DNA of 64,000 nucleotides from Echinometra lucunter (GCA_029962745.1 CM057153.1:38288307-38352306), one strand, 5' to 3'. Shown: positions 44,758-56,834, numbered from the stretch's first letter. Notes: generated from the letters alone by a model not told the origin. Numbers and translations: made by a program.

Positions 44758-45065
44758 TCTAAATTTGGTCTACCTGAGGGCGACCTACCCGGGGTTGGTC
44801 TACCCGGGGGGATCCTACCCCGGAGTAGACTCTCCTGAGAGTTATTTACATTGCTGCATATGCATATAGCAGCAATGGAAATACCCACTGAGAGTCTACC
44901 AGGGGTTGGGTACCCCCCCCCCCCCTCCACCGGTAGACCAACCCCGGGTTGACTAGGGAACTTACACATTTCACTTTTAAAAAAACCCACATGCATCAAA
45001 TTTTTAAGTTCCTTAGTCGACCCGGGGTTTGTCTATTCGGGGGGGGGGGGGGGGGGCTACCCCGA
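44758..45065. repeat. Foldback cluster of GGTCTACCCGGGG motifs
   Basis: GACCTACCCGGGG, GGTCTACCCGGGG and CCTACCCCGGAG follow one another at 44775-44830. Inverse or related copies (AGTCTACCAGGGG, GGTAGACCAACCCCGG, GTCGACCCGGGG) are at 44895-45030, with AGACTCTCCTGAGAG and ACTGAGAGTCTACC around a central GCAGCATATGCATATAGCAGC-like hairpin. It ends in an 18-base G run. Confidence 0.6.
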
Positions 45066-46189
45066 TTACTTGCAAATACATTACTAACATAACTTTATCG
45101 CAATATTGTGATCATTTTTGGTTTTGTTGTTATACACTCACTAGTTGTGTTTTGCATAGTGTGAATGCAAATGCACTATTACTCAATAAAACGCCCTACT
45201 GTGGAGGAAAAAGAATTACAAAAAGAACAACAAAATACCATAATATTCTGTGATAATAACTTTCATAATATATCAATTATTAATATAACGACATTGGTTA
45301 ATATACCTAAAACTGCGAGCGAGCAAAGTGAACAAGCGCTTCCAGGTTTTTCCCCTTTTTCTTTCTTTCTGTTTCCTTTCTGCTTTCTTTTCTTTTTCTT
45401 TCTTTTTTTTTTCTTTTGTCACTTCCTTCCTCTTCCTTTTTTCTCCCTTTTTCCTTCGCTTGGAACCCCCTCTCAGGCATTAAAACAAGGGGGTTTGGGC
45501 TGAAGGGTATTCCCGCCCCATGATATTTTTTACTGGGGCTAGCACCCCCGAGCCCCACCCCCCCCCCCCCCCCCGGTTTCTACGCTTGTGTGTAAGGGAT
45601 CATTATTCCTCGGCGATTATATCAATAGTTATGTGTCTAAGATGGCCAGATACTGTAAATCAATAACCATTTTCAACAGGATCAGCCTAAAATTTTTATG
45701 TGTGAAAACAATTCATTGTCGTAGTGATACTAAAAATGTCGGGCTCGATAATAATTTTCAAAAAGTAGTTTTTATTGACCTGTAATATGATAACTATAAT
45801 ATGATTACAAGTTGTGTTTTATACCCTTTAGACCCAGGGTGAAAAGACTGGTTGTTTACTATATCACTTTACAAATTCATACGTAGCAGGTTCTTTAGAA
45901 CAAACATGCCAAGAAAGACAACTTGTACATTTTGTACGATTAAAGTTGTGTAGGCGGATACTCCATCCTCTCATACAAAATAGCCTGCAAAGAGCAACAA
46001 CATGAAAATGGAAAGACACTCACTCTCAAGTCGTATTGGTTATTAGGGAATTTGGAATGTCATCAAATATGTTTTCCATTTTAACACAATAATTGTTTTG
46101 CCAATCAATTTAGGCCTGGCTAAATATATACTTTTTTTTCGTAACAGACAAGTTATTTTGTCATATAACTGATTAACAATGACACTCGA

Positions 46190-46730
46190 AATTTATTAAC
46201 CGTGCAATCCTTCAAAAGTGAGTTAAGCGCCTGCTTATCTCAAAGTTGTAATTACTGTTTCACAGTCACTGTTGTTTGTTATTTTTTTCTCATGCTTATG
46301 CTCAGTATAAGATCATTTTTCATTCCTAATAGTAAGACCTTTCATACTTATTTTTGTACATGTTTACGTTTCAATTTTCGGGCATAACAGTTTATCATAT
46401 ATCCTTAAATGTTGTGTATGTTAATTTATCTAGTTTAGTTAGTAGTTAATAGTTAGTTAGTTTGATTTTAGTTCCCCCCTCCTCAACCATGTTATAAAAT
46501 GTTTGTTTTTTATGGTAAGGTATGGCAACGTCTCAAGCATTAAGCTTATATTGCCATACCTCTGTATGTTTCTCTATTATTTACAAAGTTACATGTACAT
46601 TGATCTCTTTCTCTTTTAGTTTTTTAGTTGTGCTTATGACTGTTTGCTGCAGTAATGATCATTCTATGTTATCTGCTGAACCATGCAGAAATCAATAAAA
46701 TAAATAAAATAATAAAATAATTTATTCAAA
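46190..46730 (+). mobile_element. Possible LINE 3' relic with AATAAA-type tail
   Basis: A short frame VQSFKSELSACLS resembles the last residues of a non-LTR reverse transcriptase. About 480 bp of non-coding DNA follows and ends in repeated ATAAA units (46694-46725), as in LINE 3' UTRs. Weak on its own. Confidence 0.35.
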
Positions 46731-47910
46731 CAGATGAAGAGTACAAAGAACATATGCCGTAACGAAAAGCGCTGCCCAAATGTTGTAAATGCTTGCCTAC
46801 TCGTGAATTTAAATTCCTTAACGTTCATCAGGGCGGAGCTGGGGCGAATTTGAATGCATTTTACGTGTATTTTTAATTTGAGCGCGCTTTTTTTACACGT
46901 TTATGTGAGAAAATCATGAAATCGCAAGCTAAGAAAATTAAATTGAATGAATTAGCTAACTTTTTGATTGTTGATCCCGGTGATCATTCAAATTCCCTCG
47001 AAATTGAATGATCGCATCTTAAATCGGATGCAATTATGACGAAATTGGGCGTGAAAGCCTATTTGTGTGTTGTCTTTTTTATGAATATAAGTTAGAAATG
47101 TCGTTGTGTTGTTTGGATGCACTGCTGATTGAGGTTTATCATACAAATCTTTTCTGAAATATAAAAAGTATTGAAGGTCACATGAACATAAAATTATAAG
47201 GAAAATGACGTCATTGTAAGGAAATGGAAATTCCGAGCAATACAGAAACTTTGAAAAGTGTAAACATAATACTACATAGAAGCCTATGAAAATAGGATTT
47301 TTTTTCGTGTTTGTATGTGTGTGTTGGGGGTGCGGGTGATTGTGCTCTTTTCATCAAAGCACCCCTTCTCCCACTCATAACCCCCTTCTTCAAACATCTA
47401 TTTTATTTTCTCCACTAAATTGAGTGCACAAAGTATGAGATGATCACCTGAAAATGAAACTGAACGCTCATCATGAATTCTGCGTGTATTTGAATGAACA
47501 ACAGTTATATGAAATAAAATGTTCGCATTTAGAAATTGAACACACATTCGTGATTTTGATATTACAGAAGGGTAATATAGGTTGTTCCCGGCCAATTTCG
47601 CAACTTTTCAGTCCAATTCATACTACAAACGTTCATTTAAACATTATCATAAACTTGAATGTTGTCGTGACGAAAGTCGCAAGCTAGAATGACTCTCTGT
47701 ACATTCTGTACCATACATTATACATACATTCTTTACTCCGCCCAAACTCCCTATTACACCTGCAAAGAATTCTAATGCCCCTTGATGATTACCGATCTCA
47801 TGTTCACATAAGTAAGCATACGTGTATAATGGCGAAACAAACATTTGCCTGCTATACAAACATAACGCAGGCAAAAATAATTCTATCCAACTTTTTTTGT
47901 TTTTGTTTTG

Positions 47911-48500
47911 CAAGCAATCACTGAGACAGATCTGTAAGGCAATTTGGCAGATGATTGTTTTAATAAAACAATCCGGACTTTATCTGCGCTGCTCACGAAC
48001 AGGCTTATTCCTCTAAAATCGACTCTATACCTGAAAACATCAACACAGTGTCGTAGGGCCTACGGCAATGGATCAAGATCGAGTACCTTTATCAAATCAA
48101 GGTACTCTACGTCAAGAGATTGTAGAGCCCCATTATAAACTTATAGACGTTCAACCAACAATGACGTAGGACAACTGAACTCCTATCACTATGAACATGA
48201 CGGACAAAGAAAGCAGACAAAATAAACAACCCCTCATTCTACCCTTCACACTGGTTCTGGTATTCAAAAAAACATCCCTTCACAGCTATTATGTTTAATC
48301 CTGTAGTTTCAGGTGAATATGCATGTGACACCTGTTCCACATTATGTTAGACAATAGCAGTGAAGGGATGTTCTTTTGACTACCAGTACCATTGTGAAGG
48401 GTAGAATGAGAAGTTGTTTATTTTGTCCGCTTTCTTTGTCCGTCATGTTCATAGCGTAAGGAGCTGGTGTGTGCAATTTTAACGAGAGCCTTCCTTTGAT
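47911..48500 (+). repeat. Dispersed repeat (copy 1), interrupted by a MITE
   Basis: Shares CAAGCAAT, TGTAAGGC, CTTTATCTGCGCTGCTCACG, GACTCTA, CGTTCAACCA and GGACAACTGAACTC in the same order with 61747-62040. At 48187 a foldback element interrupts it, and AGCTGGTGTGTG after the element matches GGCTGGCGTGTG in the other copy. Confidence 0.7.
48187..48456 (+). mobile_element. Foldback MITE CACTATGAACATGACGGAC, copy 1
   Basis: About 270 bp with inverted arms of roughly 100 bp (CACTATGAACATGACGGACA to TGTCCGTCATGTTCATAG), containing CCCTTCAC and AGCAGTGAAGGGATG in the arms and a short unique loop. Non-coding; inserted in the dispersed repeat 47911-48500. Confidence 0.85.
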
Positions 48501-49167
48501 TTGATGACCATCACCGCCTTCAGATTACGTGCATCTTTATAGAAACATTCAGATGTGTGGACAATAATGATTGCGTGAGCATGTTCGCTCACTGATAAAG
48601 GAGCAGTTTTCCTTTAATTTTGTTTAGCAGTTGTGTTTTTCAGAACAGGCCAATGTCTTTGAATCGAAACACTGCTGAGATGGGAAGCAGCAAACTTGAA
48701 AAGAAGACGATTTTTGGATACGAAATCTATTTTTAACGATTCGCACTCTTTCGCACATAATATATAACCTTGTATAACAACTAGAAGGCTATGATCTTAA
48801 TATAACCCCCTTGCGTTGTAACTCTGGAATATCGTGCGGAAAAGGGGTTTTTAATCACAAACAATCAATCAAAATACAACCTCTATCTTGTAATATCAAC
48901 ACGTTTTTCAAAATAAAACATAAGGAACAGCGATTTCCGATTATAAACCAGAACTGCATTTCGAGTTCCCGTGATTTGTTATCTTCTGCGCATATTTTAT
49001 ATACTATGTCAAAGCACTGGCTTGCTTCTCTCTGGCTAATTGGCGGTGACCCTTTTGAGATCAAAGTGGAGAAACATGCACAGAATGTTATTGAGAGGCG
49101 GCTTTGTAAGAGACATCTGCTTGAATTCATGAACAAAATGATGAATGTCCATGTGTATTAGGTCCAT

Positions 49168-49438
49168 GCACTATGAACATGACGGACAAAGAAAGCGGAC
49201 AAAATAAACAGCCCCTCATTCTACCCTCCACAATGGTTCTGGTAGTCAAAAGAACATCTCTTCACTGCTATTATCTAAAATATGTGGAACAGGTGTAACA
49301 TGCATATTCACCTGGAACTACTGATTAAACATAATAGCAGTGAAGGGATGTTCTTTTGACTACCCAGAACCATTGTGAAGGGCAGAATGAGAGGTTGTTT
49401 ATTTTGTCCACTTTCTTTGTCAGTCATGTTCATAGTGA
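49168..49438 (-). mobile_element. Foldback MITE CACTATGAACATGACGGAC, copy 2, opposite orientation
   Basis: Same arms as 48187-48456. Its central loop is the reverse complement of the loop in copy 1, so the two copies lie head to head about 710 bp apart. ATG flanks both ends (possible 3-bp target duplication). Confidence 0.85.
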
Positions 49439-49987
49439 TGGTGAATCGCACTTTTTGACGCATAATTAATGAACCTACGTATCTTTAATGTTCGTGGATA
49501 GCAACACAATGGGACTCATAGGGTGAGAATTAAAGGTACTACTGGAATTGTTGGCGTTCTTTCGGCGTTTATTAGCCCATCTGGTGCCCTTCTTCACTTG
49601 CATGGTGATTCGGAGTCGCCTTCTTATACAAGGACATCTACAGAAGTCATGCTACAAGTCGTACTACACGAGTAGGAGGAGGAAGAACAAGAACAAGAAC
49701 ACATCCATGTGTATGGATGTAGCAAGACTAATCTAACCTGAGATTTAATTCCGGACAGAAATTTGGATATTGGCTTTCTTTCTGAGTCTGGGCTTAAGGA
49801 GAATGACCGCGTTGTTCTTGGTAAGATATATCCCCAAGGTTTCATTTATTCATGTTAATACTCGCTAATTACTGAAGGGTCGTAAGGATCTTGTTAAATC
49901 ATTTTACAGTTTTACCATAAGTTTCCCTTACATAGTGTCTTGTCATCCTTCTGGAAAAAACCTTTTTGGAAAGGTATTTATAATACC

Positions 49988-50039
49988 TAGCTTAAGGAAA
50001 CTCTTCGTGTTTAAAAACACGAAGGGCTTCCTTAAGCTA
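49988..50039. other. Near-perfect 25-bp-stem hairpin
   Basis: Arms TAGCTTAAGGAA-CTTCGTGTTT pair around an AA loop with only about two to three mismatches in the middle. Could be a small foldback remnant or form an RNA hairpin; function unknown. Confidence 0.6.
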
Positions 50040-50120
50040 ATAATATCATGGCCGTTGTTTCCAAATCTTAAAATGGGCATAAAATCACTTTTCACACATT
50101 TTTGATCAGGGGAGGGTTGT

Positions 50121-50774
50121 CCAGTGACGTCAGGGGAGTAAAAAACAAAAACAAAACAAAACAAAACAAAACAAAACAAAAAAAAAAAAAAAAAAAAAAC
50201 GCTGACGCTATTACTCCCTATGTGGTCATCACGAACCCGACTGACACTTAGGACTAAAAATCGGACGTACGAAAACCGAAATTTAGATATAAATTTATCG
50301 TAGGGCAGCTGGAAAAACTTACGGCGAGAATTGGCGTGAAATTTTTGAAAACGTCTGCAAGATCGCTCGCATCTAGTCGCGCATCGATGCGCATGCGCAA
50401 GTTAGTCTCCATTTTCTATCTGCATTTCAATGGACGCCGGGGAAACGTAAATAAGCGGTGAGTTTTTCCAGCTACCCTACGATAAATTTATATCTAAATT
50501 TCGGTATTCGTACGTTTAATTTTAGTCCCAAATGTCAATCGGGTTCGTGATGACCACAGCCGATAGTTACAAGGCTGGTGGTGTCATTGGCCCATGGGAA
50601 AGTGATTTTCCAGGGGTTGTTTTGAAGTGCCAAGATGCTTGCTATGTACAAATAGGGGGTAAAAGCGCTGGACGTCAATGGGGAGTAATAGCGTTAGCGT
50701 TTTTTTTTTTGGTTTTGTTTTTTGTTTTTGTTTTTGTTTGTTTTGTTTTTGTTTTACTCCCCTGACGTCCCTGG
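50121..50774. mobile_element. Large foldback element with CCAGTGACGTCAGGGGAG ends
   Basis: Outer arms 50121-50143 and 50752-50774 are inverted, followed by A/T-rich tracts and a second inverted layer (CGCTGACGCTATTACTCC; TTAGATATAAATTTATCG) at 50198-50322 and 50461-50563 plus 50671-50700. The right arm carries about 110 bp absent from the left. The central loop is CpG-rich and holds TGCGCATGCGCA. Confidence 0.8.
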
Positions 50775-52348
50775 ACTAGGGGAGGGGAGGTGGTTATGAC
50801 TTTTTAAAACTGTAATTTTTATAAAATATTTTGTATTGTGTGACGGATACAAAGTCTTTATCTATGCATAGAAACACTCACACTAGTAAATGCAGATGAT
50901 TTGTTTTGAAGAAAATGCAGAAAAATGTATAATTTAAAACAAATATGAATATTATTTATTAGAAAGTGAAACACCCTCTATGACATAAACAAACCTTGGT
51001 TGTCTGCTGCTTGAGTTTGTATTTTCGATTTAACTCAGATCAAAATTTTCGAAGAATCATGGAATGGAAAATCATCTACCTATTTATGTAATCGGCCTAA
51101 TCGTGAAACTTGTCAACTCTCTTCCCGCGTGTGAGCTCCTATTGTTTACATAGTCTATTGCACCCGTAGGTCAAAACGGCGTTTTGAATAGCGAAACTAA
51201 TTGCCGACGCGAACGCGAAATACATTGACTTAGATCTTCTATAATATAGAAAAAAAGTTTTGATTTTACTTACAGCAATGTTCCTGAGGTTTCCAATTTT
51301 CCCCTTTCTGCTTCATATCTGATGAATGAACTGCAAATAGTGAATTTTAAGAAGAAAACTGACGCTTATCAGACTCGTAGGTCGACAGCATGCCGTCGAG
51401 TAACCAATAGAAAAGCATACTATGTAGTTTCGGTACAGGATTGTTCACTTTTGCGGGACGAGGTCAATTCTTGACTGAGTACACAGGATGAGTACTAGCG
51501 GTCTATGGGAGTGGAAAGCTGTCTACAGCACTGTTGAAATAAAAGGCAATGAATGTACTGGTGACAAATTTCACGGTAATGCCATGTAATCCTTATTTTA
51601 CGAAGCATTAACTAACAAACTGGCATTTTAGTATTTCCGCTATGTCCTCGTTCTCCTTTCCCCAATAAAATTTTGCTTATGCGAATTGAGTCCGTTTGCG
51701 ACGTCCCCAGCCTCCAGTCATAATGTATCGAGCAATTTTCGTGATAATCAAACTTTAACTGATGGAGTTAAAATAAAATGTTTTTGCAGCAGAACTAGTA
51801 GGCCTATGAAACACCTCACATTATAAGAATGACATGAAAAGTATTCTACTTACTGTAGATGAGTGGACAGTAAGACATGCAATATAGCGTATCAAAAAGT
51901 AATTTTGGATCACTGGGAAAGCTTATCTGAATTTCCTGAATTACAAGTGAATGCAATAAGCTTTGCTCGTTTGTAATTGGGTATGATGGAGCACAGTTTG
52001 CCTTCATCATCATGGTCATGTTCATCCTTTCATTTATGGGACATCTTTGCAGTTAAGCACAACCCGTAGTAGACCGACTGCCCACGAGAGCGATAGCCCA
52101 TGATCCCGACCTAGGAAAGGCTGACAACATGCACATGAAATTGACATCAAGGTGACCCGACGTCCCGTATTTCAATCTTAAAGGGGGTACCCAATGCTGA
52201 AACAATGTTAGCTCATTTTAAAGAGCATGCTTTTATTAGCAGAAAATCATCTGCCTAAAGTTTTTTAAAAAGTCGTGTTGCCAAGGAAACCCCCAAATGT
52301 GGTAAGATTTCAGGATATTTTTGACCCCTCAGCTGTGACCCGTTTCAA

Positions 52349-52500
52349 CTGGGTACCCACTTTTACGTCAAAATGACGTCAAAGTGGGTACCTTGTCGCG
52401 CACTTCTAGCAAAATGCGCGCAATGTATAATACATATTGTACAGTCTAGCGCGCGGCACAACTGCAATGCGCGAAGCTGGGTACCCACTTTTACGTCATA
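52349..52500. repeat. GGTACCCACTTTTACGTCA palindrome and repeat
   Basis: 19-bp arms at 52352-52370 and 52374-52392 with one mismatch, and a third copy at 52479-52497. Each arm ends in TGACGTCA-like sequence. Probably the termini of a small foldback element. Confidence 0.65.
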
Positions 52501-52662
52501 CCTTATACTCAAATTTTTTGGTCGGCTCTTGACTTTTTATGAGAAAATTAGCCAAAAAGAATTTATTTCGATTGAAAATCATCAAATTTTTAATGTCATT
52601 CTTCTTAGAATTCTATTCTCGATCATATATCAAAAATTTTGTTACCATTGTGTAATCACTTT

Positions 52663-52881
52663 AAGGCCCTGTCCCATTACCGTTTAACGATTCCGTCTAA
52701 ATATATGTGTCAAACGACGTCAGGCTGAGGCAAATTCCAAAAATTGTGGCCATGAACTAGCGCCGTCTGCCAACCTCTAGATACGTCTGTAAACCAGATG
52801 AGGAATGAATTAAAAGGCCAATTAACGTATTCGCTCGTTTCTCACACGGAATCGTAAAACGGCAGTGTGGGACAGGGCTTT
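52663..52881. mobile_element. MITE with AAGGCCCTGTCCCA ends
   Basis: Left AAGGCCCTGTCCCATTACCG and right (reverse complement) AAAGCCCTGTCCCACACTGC are inverted, with matching inner pieces (GTTTAACGATTCCGT and its inverse ACGGAATCGTAAAAC). About 219 bp, non-coding. Confidence 0.8.
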
Positions 52882-53035
52882 TACTGATGAAACAAGAAAC
52901 TATCTAGCTGCATATAGAAAATCAAATACTACAAGTGGGCAATTCCATGGAAAATGTTCATTTTAGTGAAAAAATTTAGTTTCAATTAAGTTTCAACTGA
53001 GAAGACGGACAGTCAAGCTGCCAGGAACGTCGAGT

Positions 53036-53292
53036 CTTCTCTCCTTCCTCCACCAGACTCAATTCTCCTCGCCGAATCAAGCCAAGTCTTCTCACCTCTT
53101 CGACAACTCAATCCTCTCAACTCCTCGTCTGGTTTATAGTCCTTTTCAGGACTACACCCAGTCTCAAGAAAGAATACTCTACCCTCAAACTTTCATACTT
53201 TCTCGCCTCTCCATTTCACCTCCAACTCTATCCACTTTACCTATAGTCCTTTTAGGACGTACCACATGGTGAGCTGTAAACCCTTTCTACGT
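53036..53292. repeat. Dispersed repeat copy 2
   Basis: Matches the intron-35 copy at 26060-26313 along its whole length by eye, in the same orientation. Confidence 0.75.
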
Positions 53293-53374
53293 ACATGGTT
53301 CTAGTCTTTATTTGCTTTGTTTTGTTATACTGTGAAAACAAATAATTTAATACACCGTTTACTTCATAAGATGT

Positions 53375-54125
53375 CATGTCCGTTACGCCATACTTGTAAA
53401 GATTCAACCAAACAAATATAAATTACCATACAATAAACTTATCATGTGTTCTGTTTTGGTAGGATGGATAGCTGTAACAAGAAATTCTAGTGAACTGTGG
53501 CTATTTGGGGGCAGAAACAAGATTTATTAAATTTTATTTTGTTTTGTAAATATTGAAGAAAATTACCAAAATATGCTAGATATTACATAATACCAGTGAT
53601 GATGTGTAGGGCCTAAGCTTACAATTTAATCTTATAATGTGAACAACAACAACACATGTGCAATAATTTGTAATAGCGTTATTATGTCATCTCAAAAAAG
53701 TGGACAAAACTGTCTTGTCCGTTAATACGGTACGCTCAATGTGCCATGTCCGTTACGCTACATATTGACCTCTCCAGAAAGAATTGAATTCAAAACTGTT
53801 CTAAAATTTTGCTTTATGATTGAAGTAAAACCTAATGGTTTGATTGTTACCAAATCCAGATACAGTGTACCACACAGTTCACAGGAATTTTCAAAATTAA
53901 AAAGAGGTCAAAACGCCTTGTCCATTTCATGTCGCGTCCGTTACGCTCACAAGAAGTGCATTTTCTCGACATCTGCTCAATAAAATTTTGTGAAATTCAT
54001 CATACATGTAACTGATAGTTTTATGTGTCTGATAAACTCAACAAGAACTGTTTGGATAATGCACATTCTAAAGTGTGATCCTCTGAAAGTACAAATATCG
54101 GTCTGATTTTCATGTCCGTTACGCT
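53375..54125. repeat. Degenerate about 185-bp-period repeat with CATGTCCGTTACGC
   Basis: The motif occurs at 53375-53388 and 53745-53758, as GTCGCGTCCGTTACGCT ending at about 53947, and at 54111-54125. Spacings are close to 370, 189 and 177. TTGTCC variants sit next to two copies. It could be a decayed satellite or part of a transposon. Confidence 0.55.
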
Positions 54126-54224
54126 GGCATTGCCCAAGTGCACGCGGAAGCAAAAAGACTTCGCAGTTTTTGTTCGCTCGCAATTTTGAAAGCTCATGTT
54201 CATTACTCGGCGAACACCAGCATG

Positions 54225-55808
54225 CAGGGGCGTCATTTACAGGGGAGGGAGGGAGCAGGGGCGACCGCCCCCATGACTTTTCAAGTGATCATAAAAGAAA
54301 AAAAGAGGAGAAAAGGAGGAAAAAGAGGAGGAAGAAAGAAGAGTATGGGAAAAGAGAGGGCTGGGTCATGCAACTATATATAACCCCTTTTAAACATAAA
54401 ATAATGCCTTGACTATCAGCGACTATTATGAAAACAATTTCGCCGTGGACCCTTGATTTCTATAAGAAAATGTGGGGACCAAATAATATGTCTTTAAAAC
54501 ACTGAAGTCAATCATTGCTAGGAATACCTACATTGTTACCTCTTCTCTAAAGAGGAGGCCACTCATTGAACATGTTGAATGGGAAAAAGAAACTAGCTAC
54601 TAGTATTTCCATCAACTCACTTTCATGAATGAATAAATCCGACGACAATTCTGTTCTATAGCTTCATGGAACTATAAAGTACTTGAGAGTAGACCAATGT
54701 CTTCTTCCTATCAACCAACCGTAGAAAAATAATATTGGAAATGTTATTTTTTAACCTTACAAAATCCAAGTGCTATACGAATCATATGTGTTTAGGTGTT
54801 TTTTTTTCAGTCATACAAAACTTATTCATCTGTTTATCACCAATCAACTAACGAACACCTCCTCATCCGTTTAAAGAGAATACATGTCCTCTTGAAAGAG
54901 ATGTAAGATTTTGTACAACAATGCACATCAAGCGGGGCTTTTTATGATGACGGTTCCGCTGCCCCATCCCCAAACACCATTTCCTCGGGTCAGGCAAAGA
55001 GAGGTCTTCTTTCAACATCCTTTTAGTTATTTTCATATTTTCTTTTCCTTTTTTGCGAGGGGGGGGGGGGGGGGGGGAGAGGTCCCAGGGGTATCTGCCT
55101 CATTCTCCTACCCCATCTTCTCGCTTTGGCCGCCTATGGATCAAGTATTTCTTATCTCTTCACACTTTGATCTAACTTTGTGTCGAAAATACCATTTCCA
55201 GCAAAAAAACTGTGTAATGTCGCTATCGTAGAGGGCGTTTTAAAAATCAATTAGAATAATATCTATGTTTGCATCAGTCATGTATTTTACTGCGTTTTCT
55301 CTTCTCGAAAATCATCTGCAATATCATATCTATAAATGGACTAGAAATTTCCATTAATAATGCACTACAAAAGATTTTTTTTCAGATTTGTTTTTCATAA
55401 TTACCCCCGCCTCTAACGTAAAAAGGGGCTTGGAATCAACTTCTGCCCATTTCATAATTTGGAACATCATTCACCGTTTCATTTGTAATAATAACTTTCC
55501 AAAATTATATGTTTCCAAGAATCATCATTAAACTGCATTTAAAGTACTGGTTGACAACTGACTTTATAGCCGTATTGTCACCCATAACAAATTGATTAAA
55601 AAATCTCTTGATTAAAAGCAACGGTGACGCACAATTTTCATGAGCCTTACGTACCATTGACAAGAAGATGCAATGAGTACTATCATGTCCGTAACCAAAG
55701 CTTTCAAAATTTTCACCATTTGAAACACGTGTATAATATTACATTTGGAGGGTAAAGGTAATGAAAATCCCGAACCTTTTGAAAATGCTAATCTATACTC
55801 TTTCTCCT

Positions 55809-55844
<36 letters not shown>

Positions 55845-56065
55845 GGCCATCATGATGAACATGCCGTGCTAGAATAAAGACAGTAAGAAAGGTAGATATT
55901 TCCGAATTGTACACATTTATAACGACTTATTGAGGGAGGATTCTAAAGAAATACGGAGGGAACGAAGTGACTTCTTATGACAACATATTTCCAAATAAAT
56001 TAATCTACACATGGGAGTATTATCTTAAAACCATGATTTCGTGATTTCATTCTTTGTTTCTCTTC

Positions 56066-56116
<51 letters not shown>

Positions 56117-56320
56117 TTCATTCATTCATTTATTAATTCATCATTTGTATGTATGATATATATATACATTTTTTTTTTGAGTGGGAGGGCTATTATCGAT
56201 TCCCTCCCTCATGGGCCGTCTGTTCTGCGACGGTGTCTGTAAATTGTGCCAGAAGTGTACGGGGGGGATCGGTGGACCCGTGCCCCCCCCCCCCCCCCCC
56301 CCGGTCAAAAAGCGGAAGGA
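54225..56320. repeat. G/C-run-rich intergenic stretch
   Basis: Contains a G-rich block (54225-54290), G19 at 55059-55077, G33 at 55809-55841, a (TTTA)n microsatellite at 56065-56118 and C20 at 56283-56302. No supported gene in 54300-56700. Confidence 0.7.
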
Positions 56321-56744
56321 CAGATAGAAAGATGCAAGGAAAGGGGATAGCTAATGTGACGAAAGACCACAATGACCCTATTTTCTGGCATTTCATGCAT
56401 CTAAAATGACTTTCGCCACCTTGATCATTTTATAGGCTGAACCTACGCTACGAAACTCTGTTGTGCAACAGTGATCTTCACATCTTGAGATTCACCAAGA
56501 TACAAAAGCAGTGTCGCACCTCATATAGATTTCTACTATCTGGGTGGATGCTAGGAACTGGCAGATTTTAATCAGGCTGTGTACCAGGACTGGTCAATTC
56601 GGACTAATATCGGTTTGTTGTCGGGCCTGCATCGGTTCCTGACATCAGCCTACCCTGATCTTGTAATTTTAGTCTGTTTCTGTATCCATCTTTCTTTTTA
56701 TCTTTCACTTCATATGTTTTTTTTTATCTCTTTTATATTTACAG

Positions 56745-56834
56745 TCACAAATATTTGGATGCAACTAAATAACAGATGGGATTTGACGAGAAAGACGTTC
56801 CATAGGCCTAATAGATATACGAACCTACTCTTTG
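56745..56834 (+). other. Possible 5' UTR exon part of the sulfotransferase gene
   Basis: A pyrimidine-rich run ends in TTTACAG at 56744, a good 3' splice acceptor about 90 bp before the first ATG. It fits a 5' UTR intron, common in single-coding-exon sulfotransferase genes. No transcript evidence in the sequence itself. Confidence 0.4.

Larger units (their letters stand above)
43999..56700. other. Gene-free intergenic region outside the listed repeats
   Basis: Apart from the repeats named separately, I see no ORF with codon-like composition, conserved domain or splice-consistent exon here. Stretches 45600-46190, 46730-47900, 50800-52180 and 54300-55050 have only short random ORFs. The part 51120-51480 is somewhat CpG-richer and could hold regulatory DNA, but I have no motif-level support. 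Confidence 0.5.

Noticed and set aside
45165..45558. ORFs rich in Phe (+) or Lys/Arg/Glu (-)
   Set aside because: CT-rich low-complexity DNA and C runs.
50532..50765. 77-residue ORF with hydrophobic end
   Set aside because: Lies in the right arm of the foldback; the hydrophobic end comes from the GTTTT-rich tract.
54138..54412. Lys/Arg-rich ORFs
   Set aside because: Purine-rich low-complexity stretch within repeat DNA.
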